A DNA stretch of 64,000 nt from Parvibaculum sp040216885 (lineage in GTDB: Bacteria; Pseudomonadota; Alphaproteobacteria; Parvibaculales; Parvibaculaceae), in contig JAVJOG010000027.1 in assembly GCA_040216885.1 (NCBI GenBank), positions 131,784-195,783 on the forward strand. Direction: 5' to 3'. The notes beneath the pieces are model-generated. The model searched no databases, was not told where the DNA came from, and worked only from the letters and a program-made list of their open reading frames with translations. Of the stretch, positions 8,560 to 17,240 are shown piece by piece. The first letter of the stretch is position 1, and each line of letters begins with the position of its first letter. The position numbers and the translations under genes were made by a program.

Positions 8560-9150
8560 ATGGTCACGCTGAACAGGATCTACACACGCACCGGCGACAA
8601 GGGCACGACGGCACTTGCGAGCGGAGAGCGCGTGCCGAAGCACGCGCTCAGGATCGAGAGCTACGGCACGGTCGACGAGACCAATTCGGCGATCGGCGTG
8701 GCGCGGCTCCACACCGCCGGCTTTGCAAGGCTCGACGCGATGCTGGCCCGCATCCAGAACGACCTGTTCGACCTCGGCGCCGACCTCGCAACGCCCGACC
8801 GGGGCGAAAAGCTCGACTACGAACCCTTGCGCATCGTCGAGGCGCAGGTGACGCGGCTCGAGACCGAGATCGACGAATTGAATGCCGGGCTCGAACCGCT
8901 GCGCTCCTTCGTTTTGCCGGCCGGGACGCCCGCCGCCGCCCATCTGCATCTGGCCCGCACCGTCTGCCGCCGCGCCGAACGGCTGGTGGCGGCGCTCTCC
9001 GAAAAGCCGGAGGAACGCGTCGGCGCCCCGGCGCTTCACTATCTGAACCGGCTGTCGGATTTCCTTTTCGTGGCCGCCCGTTACGTCAACAAAGGCGAGG
9101 ACGGCAAGGGCCCCGGCGACGTGCTCTGGACCCCCGGCGCCAGCCGCTGA
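8560..9150 (+). CDS. pduO: Cob(I)yrinic acid a,c-diamide adenosyltransferase, PduO type
   Basis: The 196-residue enzyme transfers the adenosyl group of ATP to cob(I)alamin to make coenzyme B12. The N-terminal ATP-binding motif RIYTRTGDKGTTAL (residues 5-18), the central VDETNS, ARTVCRRAERLV and C-terminal LNRLSDFLFVAAR are all family signatures. It overlaps functionally with nearby B12 users: the AdoCbl ribonucleotide reductase at 27762 and the mutases of the ethylmalonyl-CoA pathway that mcd belongs to. It is spaced one base from the b561 gene. I saw no cobalamin riboswitch upstream. Confidence 0.95.
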   Translation: MVTLNRIYTRTGDKGTTALASGERVPKHALRIESYGTVDETNSAIGVARLHTAGFARLDAMLARIQNDLFDLGADLATPDRGEKLDYEPLRIVEAQVTRLETEIDELNAGLEPLRSFVLPAGTPAAAHLHLARTVCRRAERLVAALSEKPEERVGAPALHYLNRLSDFLFVAARYVNKGEDGKGPGDVLWTPGASR

Positions 9151-9178
9151 CAGGCCTGCATCGGCTCGTCCGGTTCCG

Positions 9179-9207
9179 TTGACAGGACGGGGCCGGGCCA
9201 CTAGGTT
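9179..9207 (+). promoter_or_regulatory. Sigma70-type promoter for etfBA
   Basis: TTGACA (9179-9184), a 17-bp spacer and TAGGTT (9202-9207) stand 189 bp before the etfB start in an otherwise non-coding gap of 245 bp. The -35 is perfect, the -10 imperfect. Confidence 0.55.
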
Positions 9208-9395
9208 GCCGCACCGCAGCAGCAGCTTTACGTCGCTTTTGCTGGCAGGCGGAATTTCCTCATGGAGACAGCCATTTCGCGGACCGCCCGCCGCATCGAA
9301 AGACCCACACCAAGACCGGCGCCAGGGTTCCAAGGGGCCGGGGTCACGCCCCCGGAATTCCAACGCCCCCGGCAACGCGCAGGGAGTTCGCCTCA

Positions 9396-10145
9396 ATGAA
9401 AGTCCTCGTCCCGATCAAGCGAGTAGTCGATTACAACGTCAAGATCCGCGTCAAGTCGGATCAGACCGGTGTCGACCTCGCCAACGTCAAGATGTCGATG
9501 AACCCGTTCGACGAAATCGCCGTCGAAGAAGCGGTTCGACTGAAGGAAGCGGGTACCGCGACCGAAATCGTCGCGGCTTCGATCGGCGTCCAGCAGACGA
9601 CCGAAACCATCCGCACCGCGCTTGCCATGGGCGCCGACCGGGGCATCCTGGTGAAGACCGATGAAACGGTCGAGCCGCTCAACGTGGCGAAAATCCTGAA
9701 AGCCATCGCCGAGGAAGAAAAGCCCGACCTCATCATCCTGGGCAAGCAGGCGATCGACGACGACTGCAACCAGACCGGCCAGATGCTGGCGGCGCTTCTG
9801 GGCTGGCCGCAAGGCACCTTCGCCTCGAAGGTCGAACTCGAAGGCGGCAAGCTGAAGCTGACCCGCGAAATCGATGGCGGCCTGCAAACGCTGATGCTGA
9901 ACATGCCGGCCGTCGTGACGACCGACCTGCGCCTCAACGAGCCACGCTATGCCTCGCTCCCCAACATCATGAAAGCCAAGAAGAAGCCGATCGACGAAAA
10001 GTCGCCGGCCGATTACGGCGTCGATGTGAAGGCGCGTCTCGAAGTGCTGAAAGTGACCGAGCCGCCGCAACGCCAGGCAGGCATCAAGGTCGAAACGGTT
10101 GAACAGCTCGTGTCGAAGCTCAAGGAAGCGGGAGTGATCGGATGA
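9396..10145 (+). CDS. etfB: Electron transfer flavoprotein beta subunit
   Basis: The 249-residue AMP-binding subunit of the ETF heterodimer. ETF accepts electrons from acyl-CoA dehydrogenases and delivers them to ETF:ubiquinone oxidoreductase. The start MKVLVPIKRVVDYNVK, the segment MNPFDEIAVEEAVRLKE and the recognition-loop region near LPNIMKAKKKPI are typical. Length matches the family (about 250). The stop overlaps the etfA start by four bases (ATGA), a translational coupling normal for ETF genes. A perfect -35 promoter element lies upstream. Confidence 0.98.
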   Translation: MKVLVPIKRVVDYNVKIRVKSDQTGVDLANVKMSMNPFDEIAVEEAVRLKEAGTATEIVAASIGVQQTTETIRTALAMGADRGILVKTDETVEPLNVAKILKAIAEEEKPDLIILGKQAIDDDCNQTGQMLAALLGWPQGTFASKVELEGGKLKLTREIDGGLQTLMLNMPAVVTTDLRLNEPRYASLPNIMKAKKKPIDEKSPADYGVDVKARLEVLKVTEPPQRQAGIKVETVEQLVSKLKEAGVIG

Positions 10146-11083
10146 CCACGCTTGTTATTGCAGACCACAACAACAAGGCGCTGAACGACGCCACCGCGAA
10201 AACCGTGACGGCCGCCGCCAAGCTCGGCGGCGACGTGCATGTGCTGGTGATCGGTCAGGATTGCGCCGCCGCCGGCGACGCGGCCGCCAAGCTCGACGGC
10301 GTCAAGAAGGTGCTGGTCGCCGACGACGCGCTCTACGCGCATCCGATCGCCGAGCCGATCGCCGCGCTGGTCGTGAAGCTCGCCGCCGATTACGACGCAA
10401 TCGTCACCGCCGCCACCACCGTCGGCAAGAACTTCATGCCCCGCGTGGCCGCACTGCTCGACGTGGCGCAGATTTCGGAAATCACCGCCGTCAACGGCGC
10501 CGACACCTTCGAGCGTCCGATCTATGCCGGCAACGCGATCCAGACCGTGAAGGCGACCGACGCGAAGAAGGTCATCACGGTGCGCACGACGGCCTTCCCG
10601 GCCGCCGGCCAGGGCGGTTCGGCCGCGGTCGAAAAGATCGGCGCCGGCGACAATCCGGGTCTCTCCGAATTCGTCGAGGAGAAGCTGACGAAATCCGACC
10701 GTCCGGAACTGACATCCGCCAAGATCATCATTTCGGGCGGCCGCGGCATGCAGAACGGCGAGAACTTCGCCATGCTCGAAACCATCGCCGACAAGCTCGG
10801 GGCCGCCGTCGGCGCCTCGCGCGCCGCCGTCGATGCGGGCTTTGTGCCCAACGACTACCAGGTCGGTCAGACCGGCAAGGTGGTCGCACCGGATCTCTAC
10901 ATCGCCGTCGGCATTTCGGGCGCGATCCAGCATCTGGCCGGCATGAAGGATTCGAAGGTCATCGTCGCCATCAACAAGGACGAAGAGGCCCCGATCTTCC
11001 AGGTTGCCGACTACGGCCTCGTGGCCGACCTCTTCAAGGCGGTGCCGGAACTCGAAGCCGAGTTGACCAAAGCGGGTCTCTGA
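10142..11083 (+). CDS. etfA: Electron transfer flavoprotein alpha subunit
   Basis: The 313-residue FAD-binding subunit of ETF. The C-terminal FAD domain holds VISGGRGMQN-like IIISGGRGMQNGENF near residue 200 and the signature QVGQTGKVVAPDLYIAVGIS followed by GAIQHLAGM. It is coupled to etfB by a 4-base overlap and ends in a strong terminator, so etfBA is a closed two-gene operon. Mcd and other acyl-CoA dehydrogenases are the likely donors. Confidence 0.98.
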   Translation: MTTLVIADHNNKALNDATAKTVTAAAKLGGDVHVLVIGQDCAAAGDAAAKLDGVKKVLVADDALYAHPIAEPIAALVVKLAADYDAIVTAATTVGKNFMPRVAALLDVAQISEITAVNGADTFERPIYAGNAIQTVKATDAKKVITVRTTAFPAAGQGGSAAVEKIGAGDNPGLSEFVEEKLTKSDRPELTSAKIIISGGRGMQNGENFAMLETIADKLGAAVGASRAAVDAGFVPNDYQVGQTGKVVAPDLYIAVGISGAIQHLAGMKDSKVIVAINKDEEAPIFQVADYGLVADLFKAVPELEAELTKAGL

Positions 11084-11119
11084 ACGCTCCGGGCGCCTTC
11101 GGGGGTCCGCGACGACGGG

Positions 11120-11155
11120 AAACGGCGCCGCCTCGAACGAGGCCGGCGCCGTTTT
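11120..11155 (+). terminator. Strong intrinsic terminator of etfBA
   Basis: An 11-bp outer stem (AAACGGCGCCG with CGGCGCCGTTT) encloses a second 5-bp stem CCTCG/CGAGG with an AA turn, and ends in TTTT. It lies 36 bp after etfA. Confidence 0.85.
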
Positions 11156-11241
11156 CGTTATCGGGCGCACAAGGTTCGAATCTTTGCTACCTTTGTTTCG
11201 CGGGCCATGCGTAACGGGCCCGCCAGCCGGGATGGATCGGG

Positions 11242-12117
11242 ATGAAAATTCGCAAAGTAGGCGTGATCGGCGCCGGCCAGATGGGCAACGGGATCGCGCA
11301 TGTTTGTGCGCTGGCGGGCTATGACGTTGCACTGTTCGACATTTCGAAGGAACGCGTCGAGGCCGGCCTCGCCACCATCGACGGCAACATGACCCGGCAG
11401 GTCGCGAGCGGCCGCATCACCGAGGCCGAGCGCGACACGGCGATTGCGCGCATCGTCGCGGCGCCGGCGATGGACAGTTTCGACGACACCGATATCGTGA
11501 TCGAGTCGGCGAGCGAAATCGAGGAAGTGAAGCGCAAGATTTTCGCCGAGCTTTGCCCGCATCTGCGCGAGGACGCGCTGATCGCGACCAACACGTCCTC
11601 GATCTCGATTACCCGGCTTGCCGCCTCGACCGACCGTCCCGAACGCTTCATGGGCATGCATTTCATGAACCCCGTGCCGGTGATGGAACTGGTGGAACTG
11701 GTGCGCGGCATCGCGACCGACGACCCCACATTCGAAATCGTTCGCGGCTTCGCCGAAACGCTCGGCAAGTAAATTGCCATTGCCGAGGACTACCGCGCCA
11801 TCATCTTCAACCGCATCGTGCTGGCGATGATCAACGAGGCGGTCTACACGCTTTACGAAGGCGTCGGCTCGGTGGAGAGCATCGACAAGGCGATGCGGCT
11901 GGGCGCCAATCACCCGATGGGCCCGCTGCAGCTTGCCGATTTCATCGGCCTCGATACCTGCCTCTCGATCATGCAGGTGCTGTATGACGGGCTCGCGGAT
12001 TCGAAATACCGGCCCTGCCCGCTTCTGGTTAAATATGTCGAGGCCGGCTGGCTCGGCCGCAAGACCCAGCGCGGCTTCTACGATTATCGCGGCGAAAAGC
12101 CGGTCCCGACCCGCTAG
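11242..12117 (+). pseudogene. hbd: 3-hydroxybutyryl-CoA dehydrogenase gene interrupted by one in-frame stop
   Basis: The frame encodes a full-length (about 291 codons) NAD-dependent 3-hydroxyacyl-CoA dehydrogenase, but codon 177 is TAA (11770-11772). Before it lie the Rossmann motif GAGQMGNGIAH and the catalytic His140 in GMHFMNPVP. After it, in the same frame, come AEDYRAIIFNR, LGANHPMGPLQLADFIGLD and GRKTQRGFYDY, which belong to the C-terminal dimer domain. The family motif D-x-PGF-x-x-NR is also changed to D-Y-RAI-I-F-NR. Thus the stop is not the only damage at this hinge, which favours real decay over a read error. Without the C-terminal half the enzyme should not dimerise. Read-through or split translation (GTG at 11818) cannot be excluded. 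Confidence 0.8.
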
Positions 12118-12185
12118 ATCCGCGCCGACAATTCGTTAACCGTCTCATGCGAAACTTGCCGCAATAAGGGCAAGGAGCCGGAAGC

Positions 12186-12734
12186 ATGGCTGGACAAGCG
12201 GCGGGAAGTTTCGGATCGGGTGAGCGGGCGCGGAAAATCACCGACGAGCCGCAATTCATCGACGTGCCCGAACACCCCTCGGTCGTCGAACTGCTCGCCT
12301 ATTTCGAGGGCAAGCGCGGCACCCGCGAAATGGCGGACCGCGCCGACGTCAGGCCCTCCGAGATCGCCCGCCTCATGCCGAGCATGATCATCGCCGAGGC
12401 GGTGAACGGCGGCGGGGAATTTCGTACACGTCTTTTCGGCACCGCGCTGGTGGAGCTGGTGGGCGAGGAACGCACCGGCAAGCTGCTGTCGGAATTTGCC
12501 GAGGAAGGCGCCATCGCCAAGGACAAGGATGCCGTCCAGCGGCGCTGGCTCTATATCACTCGCAAGACCTATTTCGGCCGCAAGCCGGTCTTCGCCAAAG
12601 TGCCTTTCGCGGCTTCTGGCCGCCTTTATCACGTCGGCCACACAATTTCAGTGCCGTTGACCGCCGGCGGCGATGGACCGGCGCAGGTGGTCGGCGGCAT
12701 ATTCGTCGTCCGCGCCGGCGAAAAGCTGCTGTAG
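12186..12734 (+). CDS. PAS-domain protein of the PAS_5 (PF07310-like) family
   Basis: The 182-residue cytoplasmic protein has a single PAS-like fold. Features seen are HPSVVELLAYFEGKRG, LMPSMIIAEAV, FRTRLFGTALVELVGEERTGK and RRWLYITRKTYFG, an arrangement I know from a large group of alphaproteobacterial PAS_5 proteins of unknown role. There is no output domain. A clear AGGAG ribosome site precedes the ATG. It stands alone between the broken hbd gene and a methyltransferase gene. Confidence 0.75.
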   Translation: MAGQAAGSFGSGERARKITDEPQFIDVPEHPSVVELLAYFEGKRGTREMADRADVRPSEIARLMPSMIIAEAVNGGGEFRTRLFGTALVELVGEERTGKLLSEFAEEGAIAKDKDAVQRRWLYITRKTYFGRKPVFAKVPFAASGRLYHVGHTISVPLTAGGDGPAQVVGGIFVVRAGEKLL

Positions 12735-12815
12735 AAATTGGATTGACGGCGGCGGCGCCGGGCGTATTCTGCCCGGCTTCGCGACGGGCGGAGCGTCTCC
12801 GGAAGGAACCGCGCC

Positions 12816-13643
12816 ATGTCCGGCAAAAACCCCGACGATCTGCTCGCCGCCAACCTCGCCCGCTGGGAAGAACAGGTCGACATTCATGTCGGCTCGGGTT
12901 TCTACCGCGTGAAGGAATTCAAGGCCGGCGAAACGAGCCTCGATCCGCTGATCCTCGCTGAAATCGGCGACGTGGCCGGCAAACGCCTTCTCCATCTGCA
13001 ATGTCATTTCGGTCTCGACACGCTCTCGTTCGCGCGGCTCGGCGCTGTAGCGACCGGGCTCGACTTCTCGCCGAAGGCCATCGCCGAAGCGCGCAAGCTT
13101 GCCGCCGAAACGGGGCTCGATGCGCGCTTCGTCGAGGCGCGGGTCGACGAGGCGACGGCGAAGGCCGGCACCGGCTACGACATCGTCTTTTCGAGCTGGG
13201 GCGTTCTGATGTGGCTGCCGGACCTCGAAGTCTGGGCGCGCAACATCGCCGCCTGCCTGAAACCCGGCGGCTTCTTCTATCTCGCCGAAGGCCACCCGCT
13301 GCTCTGGACGCTGGACGACGAGGAAGCGACGGTTGAGAAGAACTTCCGCATCGTCCGCTCCTATTTTCTCGAAGGGCCGCAGCAATGGGATAACGCCCGC
13401 GACTATGCCGAACCCGAGGTCACGCTAACGCATTTCAGGAGCAATGAGTGGCAGCACACGCTGGGCGAGGTCGTGACGGTGCTGGCGGCGGCGGGGCTTC
13501 GCATCGAGTTCCTGCACGAACACGACAGGCTCGTCTGGCCGGCGGTGCCGGGCATGACGCGCGCGGACACGCACTATTTCAGGGCGCCCGAAGGCGCCCC
13601 GCGCCTGCCGCTCAGTTATTCGCTGAAGGCGCGTAGAGAGTGA
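12816..13643 (+). CDS. Class I SAM-dependent methyltransferase
   Basis: A 275-residue protein with the seven-strand methyltransferase fold. The SAM-binding motif I is LLHLQCHFGLDTLSFARLG (about 59-77), followed by the acidic strand end ATGLDFSPKAI, and the motif IV-like region YDIVFSSWGVLMW. Large relatives are annotated only as methyltransferases, and the substrate is unknown. Its 3' end overlaps the convergent tlpA-like gene by 32 bases. Confidence 0.85.
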   Translation: MSGKNPDDLLAANLARWEEQVDIHVGSGFYRVKEFKAGETSLDPLILAEIGDVAGKRLLHLQCHFGLDTLSFARLGAVATGLDFSPKAIAEARKLAAETGLDARFVEARVDEATAKAGTGYDIVFSSWGVLMWLPDLEVWARNIAACLKPGGFFYLAEGHPLLWTLDDEEATVEKNFRIVRSYFLEGPQQWDNARDYAEPEVTLTHFRSNEWQHTLGEVVTVLAAAGLRIEFLHEHDRLVWPAVPGMTRADTHYFRAPEGAPRLPLSYSLKARRE

Positions 13644-14241
13644 GCACAGCCTCGATGAGCCGCTTCGCATCGTCGCCGTCCCACTCGGCCGGGCCGACAA
13701 GGCGGCCGATCTCGCGTCCGTCCGGCGCGATCAGCAGCGTCGTCGGCAGGCCGAAAGCCTTGAGGGTGACATTCGCCCGCGCGGTCGGGTCGATATAGAA
13801 GGCAAGGCTGCCGATGCCGTTTTCGTCGAAGAAGCGGTGAGCAAGATCGTGGCCCTTGCTGTCGACGCTCAAGGCGACGACCTCGAAACGCTCGCTCCCC
13901 AGCGCCGCCTGCAACCTGTCGAGCGCCGGCATTTCCTCCCGGCAGGGCGCGCACCAGGTGGCCCAGAGGTTGAGCAGGACGACCCGGCCCTCGAAATCGT
14001 CGAAAGTGAGCGCCTCGCCTGCCCCGCCCTCGAAAACCACCGCCGGCACCGGCGACGGCTCGGCCGCAGCCCTGAAATTGGCCATGTCGCCCACCGCCAG
14101 CGCCTGAAGGGCCGGCGGCGCGGCGGGCGCTCCCGGATCGTCCGGGTTGCCGCCCCCCTGCACGATCAAGTATACCGCCCCGACGATCAAAAGGGCGGCG
14201 CCGGCCAGAATGGCGATAGACTTCGGTCCGACCTGAACCAT
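13612..14241 (-). CDS. TlpA-family thiol:disulfide oxidoreductase, membrane anchored
   Basis: A 209-residue protein with one N-terminal membrane helix (about 8-27), an Ala/Pro-rich linker and a periplasmic thioredoxin fold. The active site is Trp-Cys97-Ala-Pro-Cys100. Relatives (TlpA/ResA) reduce cysteines of apocytochrome c or copper chaperones. The start at 14241 is chosen because an upstream ATG at 14295 would overlap the divergent argH start and add a non-hydrophobic tail. The gene is divergent from argH, and its end overlaps the methyltransferase gene tail-to-tail. Confidence 0.9.
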   Translation of the reverse strand: MVQVGPKSIAILAGAALLIVGAVYLIVQGGGNPDDPGAPAAPPALQALAVGDMANFRAAAEPSPVPAVVFEGGAGEALTFDDFEGRVVLLNLWATWCAPCREEMPALDRLQAALGSERFEVVALSVDSKGHDLAHRFFDENGIGSLAFYIDPTARANVTLKAFGLPTTLLIAPDGREIGRLVGPAEWDGDDAKRLIEAVLTLYAPSANN

Positions 14242-14294
14242 GGGACAATCCGTTTCCACCCCGGTTCGGGCCCGCGGCCGCCCGGAGAAAGACA

Positions 14295-15677
14295 ATGAGC
14301 AACAAGATGTGGGGCGGCCGCTTCGGCACCGGCCCCGACCGGATCATGGAGGAAATCAACGCCTCCATCGGCTTCGACAAGCGCTTCTTCGCCCAGGATA
14401 TCCGGGGCTCGAAGGCGCATGCGGCCATGTTGGCCGAAACCGGAATTATCTCAAGCGAAGATGCCGATAAAATCGTCGCAGGGCTCGACGCGGTGTTGGC
14501 CGAGATCGAGGCGGGCACGTTCGAATTCAGGCGCGAACTCGAAGACATCCACATGAATGTCGAGGCGCGGCTGGCCGAGCTGATCGGCGCCGCGGCCGGC
14601 CGCTTGCACACCGCGCGTTCGCGCAACGACCAGGTGGCGACCGACTTCAAACTCTATATCCGCGACACGATCGACCATCTCGACGGACAACTTCGGGATT
14701 TGCAGCTTGCGCTGGTGGCGAAGGCCGAAACGCACGCGACCACCATCATGCCGGGCTTCACACATTTGCAGACCGCGCAGCCCGTGACCTTCGGCCATCA
14801 TTGCCTCGCCTATGTCGAAATGGCGGCGCGCGACCGGAGCAGGCTCGCCGATGCGCGGCGGCGGCTCAACGAATGCCCGCTGGGTGCCGCCGCGCTGGCC
14901 GGCACGTCGTTTCCGATCGACCGCGACAAGACCGCCACGGCGCTCGGCTTCGATGCGCCGACGCGCAATTCGCTCGACAGCGTGTCGGACCGCGACTTCG
15001 TGCTCGAAACCCTGTCCGCCGCCGCGATCTGCGCGACGCATCTTTCGCGGCTCGCCGAGGAGATCGTCATCTGGTCGACGCCGGGCTTCGACTTCGTGCG
15101 CCTGCCCGACAGCTTCACGACCGGCTCGTCGATCATGCCGCAGAAGCGCAACCCCGATGCGGCCGAACTGGTGCGCGCCAAGACCGGCCGCGTCGTCGGC
15201 GCGCTGACGGCACTGCTGATTGTGATGAAGGGCCTGCCGCTCGCCTATTCGAAAGACATGCAGGAAGACAAGGAGGCGGCCTTCGACGCGCTCGACGCGC
15301 TGTCGCTGTCGCTTGCCGCGATGACCGGCATGGTCGAAACGCTCGCCGTCAACGACAAGGCGATGCGCACCGCCGCCTCGCGTGGCTTTTCGACCGCCAC
15401 CGACCTCGCCGACTGGCTGGTGCGGACGCTTGGCTTGCCTTTCCGGGAAGCGCATCATGCGACCGGCGCGCTGGTGGCGAAGGCCGAAAAGAAGGGCGTC
15501 GATCTCGACAAGTTGACGCTTGAGGACATGCGCGAAGTGGAGCCCGGCATAACGGACGAGGTATATTCGGTGCTCGGCGTCGACAATTCGGTGGCAAGCC
15601 GTATGAGTTTCGGCGGCACGGCGCCCGCCAATGTGCGTGCCGCCGCCGCGCGGTGGCGCAGCCAACTCGGCCAATGA
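14295..15677 (+). CDS. argH: Argininosuccinate lyase
   Basis: The 460-residue enzyme splits argininosuccinate into arginine and fumarate, the last step of arginine synthesis. The fumarase-superfamily signature GSSIMPQKRNPD occupies residues 277-288, and the N-terminal substrate segments MWGGRF and TARSRNDQVATD are present. Length is typical. The lptM and lysA genes follow closely on the same strand, so the three form a probable amino-acid/envelope operon. Confidence 0.98.
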   Translation: MSNKMWGGRFGTGPDRIMEEINASIGFDKRFFAQDIRGSKAHAAMLAETGIISSEDADKIVAGLDAVLAEIEAGTFEFRRELEDIHMNVEARLAELIGAAAGRLHTARSRNDQVATDFKLYIRDTIDHLDGQLRDLQLALVAKAETHATTIMPGFTHLQTAQPVTFGHHCLAYVEMAARDRSRLADARRRLNECPLGAAALAGTSFPIDRDKTATALGFDAPTRNSLDSVSDRDFVLETLSAAAICATHLSRLAEEIVIWSTPGFDFVRLPDSFTTGSSIMPQKRNPDAAELVRAKTGRVVGALTALLIVMKGLPLAYSKDMQEDKEAAFDALDALSLSLAAMTGMVETLAVNDKAMRTAASRGFSTATDLADWLVRTLGLPFREAHHATGALVAKAEKKGVDLDKLTLEDMREVEPGITDEVYSVLGVDNSVASRMSFGGTAPANVRAAAARWRSQLGQ

Positions 15678-15700
15678 GACGGACGGAAGGAAAAGGGGAT

Positions 15701-15925
15701 ATGACGATGCGACATCTGCAGATGGCCGTTCTGGGCCTCGTCCTCGCTGCCGTCGTCACCGGCTGCGGCCGAAAGGGGTCGCTCGAACTGCCGCCGGGCG
15801 CGACGCCCCCGCCGGCCGCCGCCGAGACGGGCAGCAATATCGACGACGAGGAGTTGCCGATCGACCTGCGGGCGACAGAAGACGGCATGGGCGCGACGCG
15901 CACGACACGCGGCAACGAAGACTGA
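15701..15925 (+). CDS. lptM: Small LptM-type lipoprotein
   Basis: This 74-residue lipoprotein has a signal peptide ending in the lipobox VTGC, followed by GRKGSLELPPG. The sequence C-G-R-K-G-x-L-x-L-P is the hallmark of LptM (formerly YifL), which helps assemble the LptDE lipopolysaccharide export complex. It commonly sits just upstream of lysA, as here (10 bp). The start at 15701 follows a purine-rich ribosome site (AAGGAAAAGGGG) and is preferred over an upstream in-frame ATG at 15653 that overlaps argH. Confidence 0.88.
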   Translation: MTMRHLQMAVLGLVLAAVVTGCGRKGSLELPPGATPPPAAAETGSNIDDEELPIDLRATEDGMGATRTTRGNED

Positions 15926-15935
15926 TCGCCGCGCC

Positions 15936-17204
15936 ATGCATCATTTCGACTATCGCAACGGCATCATGCATGCCGAGGACGTGGCAATCCCCGGCATTGC
16001 GGCGGCGGTCGGCACGCCCTTCTATTGCTATTCGAGTGCGACGCTCGAACGTCATTACCGTGTCTTTGCCACCGCCTTCAAGGACCAGCCGGCGCGCATC
16101 TGCTATTCGGTCAAGGCCAACTCCAATCTCGCCGTGATTGCAACGCTGGCGCGCCTTGGCGCCGGTGCCGACGTGGTGTCGGAGGGCGAGCTGCGCCGCG
16201 CACTCGCCGCCGGCGTGACACCGGACAGGATCGTCTTTTCCGGCGTCGGCAAGACCGAAGGCGAAATGGCATTTGCGCTCGAGGCGGGCATCGACCGCTT
16301 CAACGTCGAATCCGAACCCGAGCTTGAAATGCTGGCGGCGCTGGCGCAAGCGCGCGGCCTCGTCGCGCGCGTCGCGCTGCGCGTCAACCCCGATATCGAC
16401 GCGAAGACGCATGAGAAGATTGCGACCGGCAAGGCCGAAAACAAGTTCGGCATTTCCTGGACGCGGGCGCCGGCCGTCTATGCGCGCGCCCGCGCGCTGA
16501 AGAGCATCGACGCCAGCGGCATCGACGTCCATATCGGTAGTCAGTTGACGACGCTCGAACCTTTCGCCGCCGCCTTCGAACGCGTGGCCGGCATGGTGGA
16601 AGCGCTCAGGGCCGAGGGCCATGATATACGTCATATCGACCTCGGCGGAGGCCTGGGCGTTCCCTATCGCGGCGACAACGACGTGCCGCCGCATCCGGAC
16701 GAATATGCGGCGATGGTCAAGCGCGCGGTCGGACATCTCGGCTGCGACCTGACCTTCGAACCGGGCCGCCTGATCGCCGGCAATGCCGGCATCCTGGTGA
16801 CGCGCGTCATCTATGAGAAGCGCGGCGACGATCGCGCCTTCCTCATTCTCGATGCGGCGATGAACGACCTGATCCGGCCGACGCTCTACGACGCTTTCCA
16901 CGACATACGCCCGGTGACCGAGCCCGCCGATGGCGCCGAACGCATCGTCTACGACGTCGTCGGTCCGGTTTGCGAAACCGGCGACTTCTTCGCCAAGGGC
17001 CGCGACCTGCCGCGCCTGAAGGCGGGCGACCTCGTCGCCATCATGTCGGCGGGTGCCTATGGCGCGGTGCAGGCCTCGACCTACAACACCCGGCCGCTGA
17101 TCCCCGAGGTAATGGTGCATGGCGGCGACTTCGCCGAGGTCCGCGCACGCCCCAGTTATGACGCAATCCTGAAACAGGATATGATTCCGGCCTGGCTGGA
17201 TTGA
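15936..17204 (+). CDS. lysA: Diaminopimelate decarboxylase
   Basis: The 422-residue PLP enzyme converts meso-diaminopimelate to lysine. Visible are the PLP lysine (Lys60 in CYSVKANSN), the Gly-rich HIDLGGGLGVPY phosphate loop, the substrate Arg/Glu region FEPGRLIAGNAG, and the C-terminal active-site Cys in GPVCETGDFF with the Tyr in GAYGAVQASTYN. It follows lptM by 10 bp. Confidence 0.98.
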   Translation: MHHFDYRNGIMHAEDVAIPGIAAAVGTPFYCYSSATLERHYRVFATAFKDQPARICYSVKANSNLAVIATLARLGAGADVVSEGELRRALAAGVTPDRIVFSGVGKTEGEMAFALEAGIDRFNVESEPELEMLAALAQARGLVARVALRVNPDIDAKTHEKIATGKAENKFGISWTRAPAVYARARALKSIDASGIDVHIGSQLTTLEPFAAAFERVAGMVEALRAEGHDIRHIDLGGGLGVPYRGDNDVPPHPDEYAAMVKRAVGHLGCDLTFEPGRLIAGNAGILVTRVIYEKRGDDRAFLILDAAMNDLIRPTLYDAFHDIRPVTEPADGAERIVYDVVGPVCETGDFFAKGRDLPRLKAGDLVAIMSAGAYGAVQASTYNTRPLIPEVMVHGGDFAEVRARPSYDAILKQDMIPAWLD

Positions 17205-17240
17205 CCGCGCCGCCGGCCGACGACAAGAGGGCGGAGAGCT

